Assembly: GCA_026874595.1 (NCBI GenBank)
Contig: CM049322.1
Location: 23,283,400 to 23,347,399, forward strand
From: Sipunculus nudus
Lineage: Eukaryota > Annelida > Sipuncula > Golfingiida > Sipunculidae
DNA: 64,000 nucleotides
Reading direction: 5' to 3'
Under the pieces are notes generated by a model. The model ran no database searches and was not told the origin of the DNA. It saw nothing but the letters and a program-made list of their open reading frames with translations. Below, one piece after another: positions 63,756-64,000 of the stretch. The position numbers were made by a program, and so were the translations under genes. Positions within the stretch are counted from its first letter, which is position 1. Every line of letters starts with the position of its first letter.

Positions 63756-64000
63756 ATGTCGGCTAGAATGCCTGAAATGGACTGGAAACATGAACCCCTC
63801 TCTGAGGCATTCAAGGCCTTCAAGGCCAGAATGACCCTGTATCTGGAGGATATAGACATTACTGACCAGGCAAAACAAGCCACCAAAATAAAGATAGCCC
63901 TTGGTGATGAGGGTATGCGGCTTATTTTGGTTTCTGGATTAACTGAGGCTCAGCAAAAGTGCCCAGACCACATATGGACCCTAATAGAAGGCCAGGTAGA
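63756..64000 (+). CDS. Gypsy 4 Gag, N-terminus (cut by window end)
   Basis: ATG at 63756 opens a frame to the window end: MPEMDWKHEPLSEAFKAFKA, RMTLYLEDIDITDQAKQATK, IKIALGDEGMRLI. The Trp-containing start, the helix with Phe/Leu repeats and the IxxGxEG turn are those of K02A2.6-like Gag. So far no stop is seen, unlike gypsies 1-3. Confidence 0.65.
   Translation, partial: MSARMPEMDWKHEPLSEAFKAFKARMTLYLEDIDITDQAKQATKIKIALGDEGMRLILVSGLTEAQQKCPDHIWTLIEGQV

Noticed and set aside
1-64000. tRNA, rRNA, CRISPR or bacterial operon features
   Set aside because: I looked for B-box-like GGTTCGAATCC patterns, regular spacer arrays and closely packed long frames and found none.

Overview
The window looks like nuclear DNA from an animal, most likely a mollusc and perhaps a bivalve. 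The support is split genes with GT-AG introns, AT-rich introns with many (TA)n tracts, Ty3/gypsy, LINE and Helentron relics, and dispersed repeats of the AGCTCAGCTGA plus GGACGGACAGACGG type that are common in mollusc genomes. The species assignment is inference. Nothing bacterial was seen: no operons, rRNA genes, tRNA genes or CRISPR.

Host genes. Two tandem paralogues lie on the + strand. Gene 1 (3' part only, exons from 1 to 12865) and gene 2 (exons from 19568 to 33367) share exon order, intron phases and protein layout: a charged helical stretch, a TPR-like helical region of several exons, and a last exon ending in a J-domain-like NYHPDKQ/HYHPDKQ motif. Gene 2 also shows a transmembrane exon, followed by a run of 42- or 45-base exons, all phase 1, that build a long charged helix. 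A block holding three of these small exons was duplicated recently (about 20.86-27.0 kb and 27.15-28.86 kb). One exon copy has lost its splice donor, and the first block later received a gypsy element.

Intron 4 of gene 1 (1212-12016) is 10.8 kb long. It is bracketed by matching CACTGTAA inverted termini with a TATA duplication, and holds isolated exon-like pieces, a 20-base perfect palindrome, a 120-base minisatellite and several mollusc-type dispersed repeats.

Mobile elements. Gypsy 1 (22475-26262, +) sits in an intron of gene 2. Gypsy 2 (35839-40536, -) has 200-base LTRs and a GTGGC duplication. Gypsy 3 (50755-59192, +) has 777-base LTRs and a Gag with an N-terminal RRM. It entered a (TA)n tract inside a LINE. 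All three carry stops, frameshifts or deletions. A fourth gypsy Gag begins at 63756 and runs off the window. Other relics are a LINE endonuclease/RT piece (40.8-42.0 kb), a Helentron PIF1 plus endonuclease piece (42.0-42.7 kb, -), and a retropepsin piece (14.9 kb).

Tandem and dispersed repeats fill 43.97-48.06 kb. Within this, a ~336-base unit is repeated about eight times, and each unit carries the palindrome GGTGGCGCCACC or a variant. The same motif occurs in other repeats across the window, and gypsy 2 inserted into one such motif. The stretches 12.9-14.4, 15.1-17.4, 17.9-19.5, 48.1-49.9 and 59.8-63.3 kb hold no gene that I can support.
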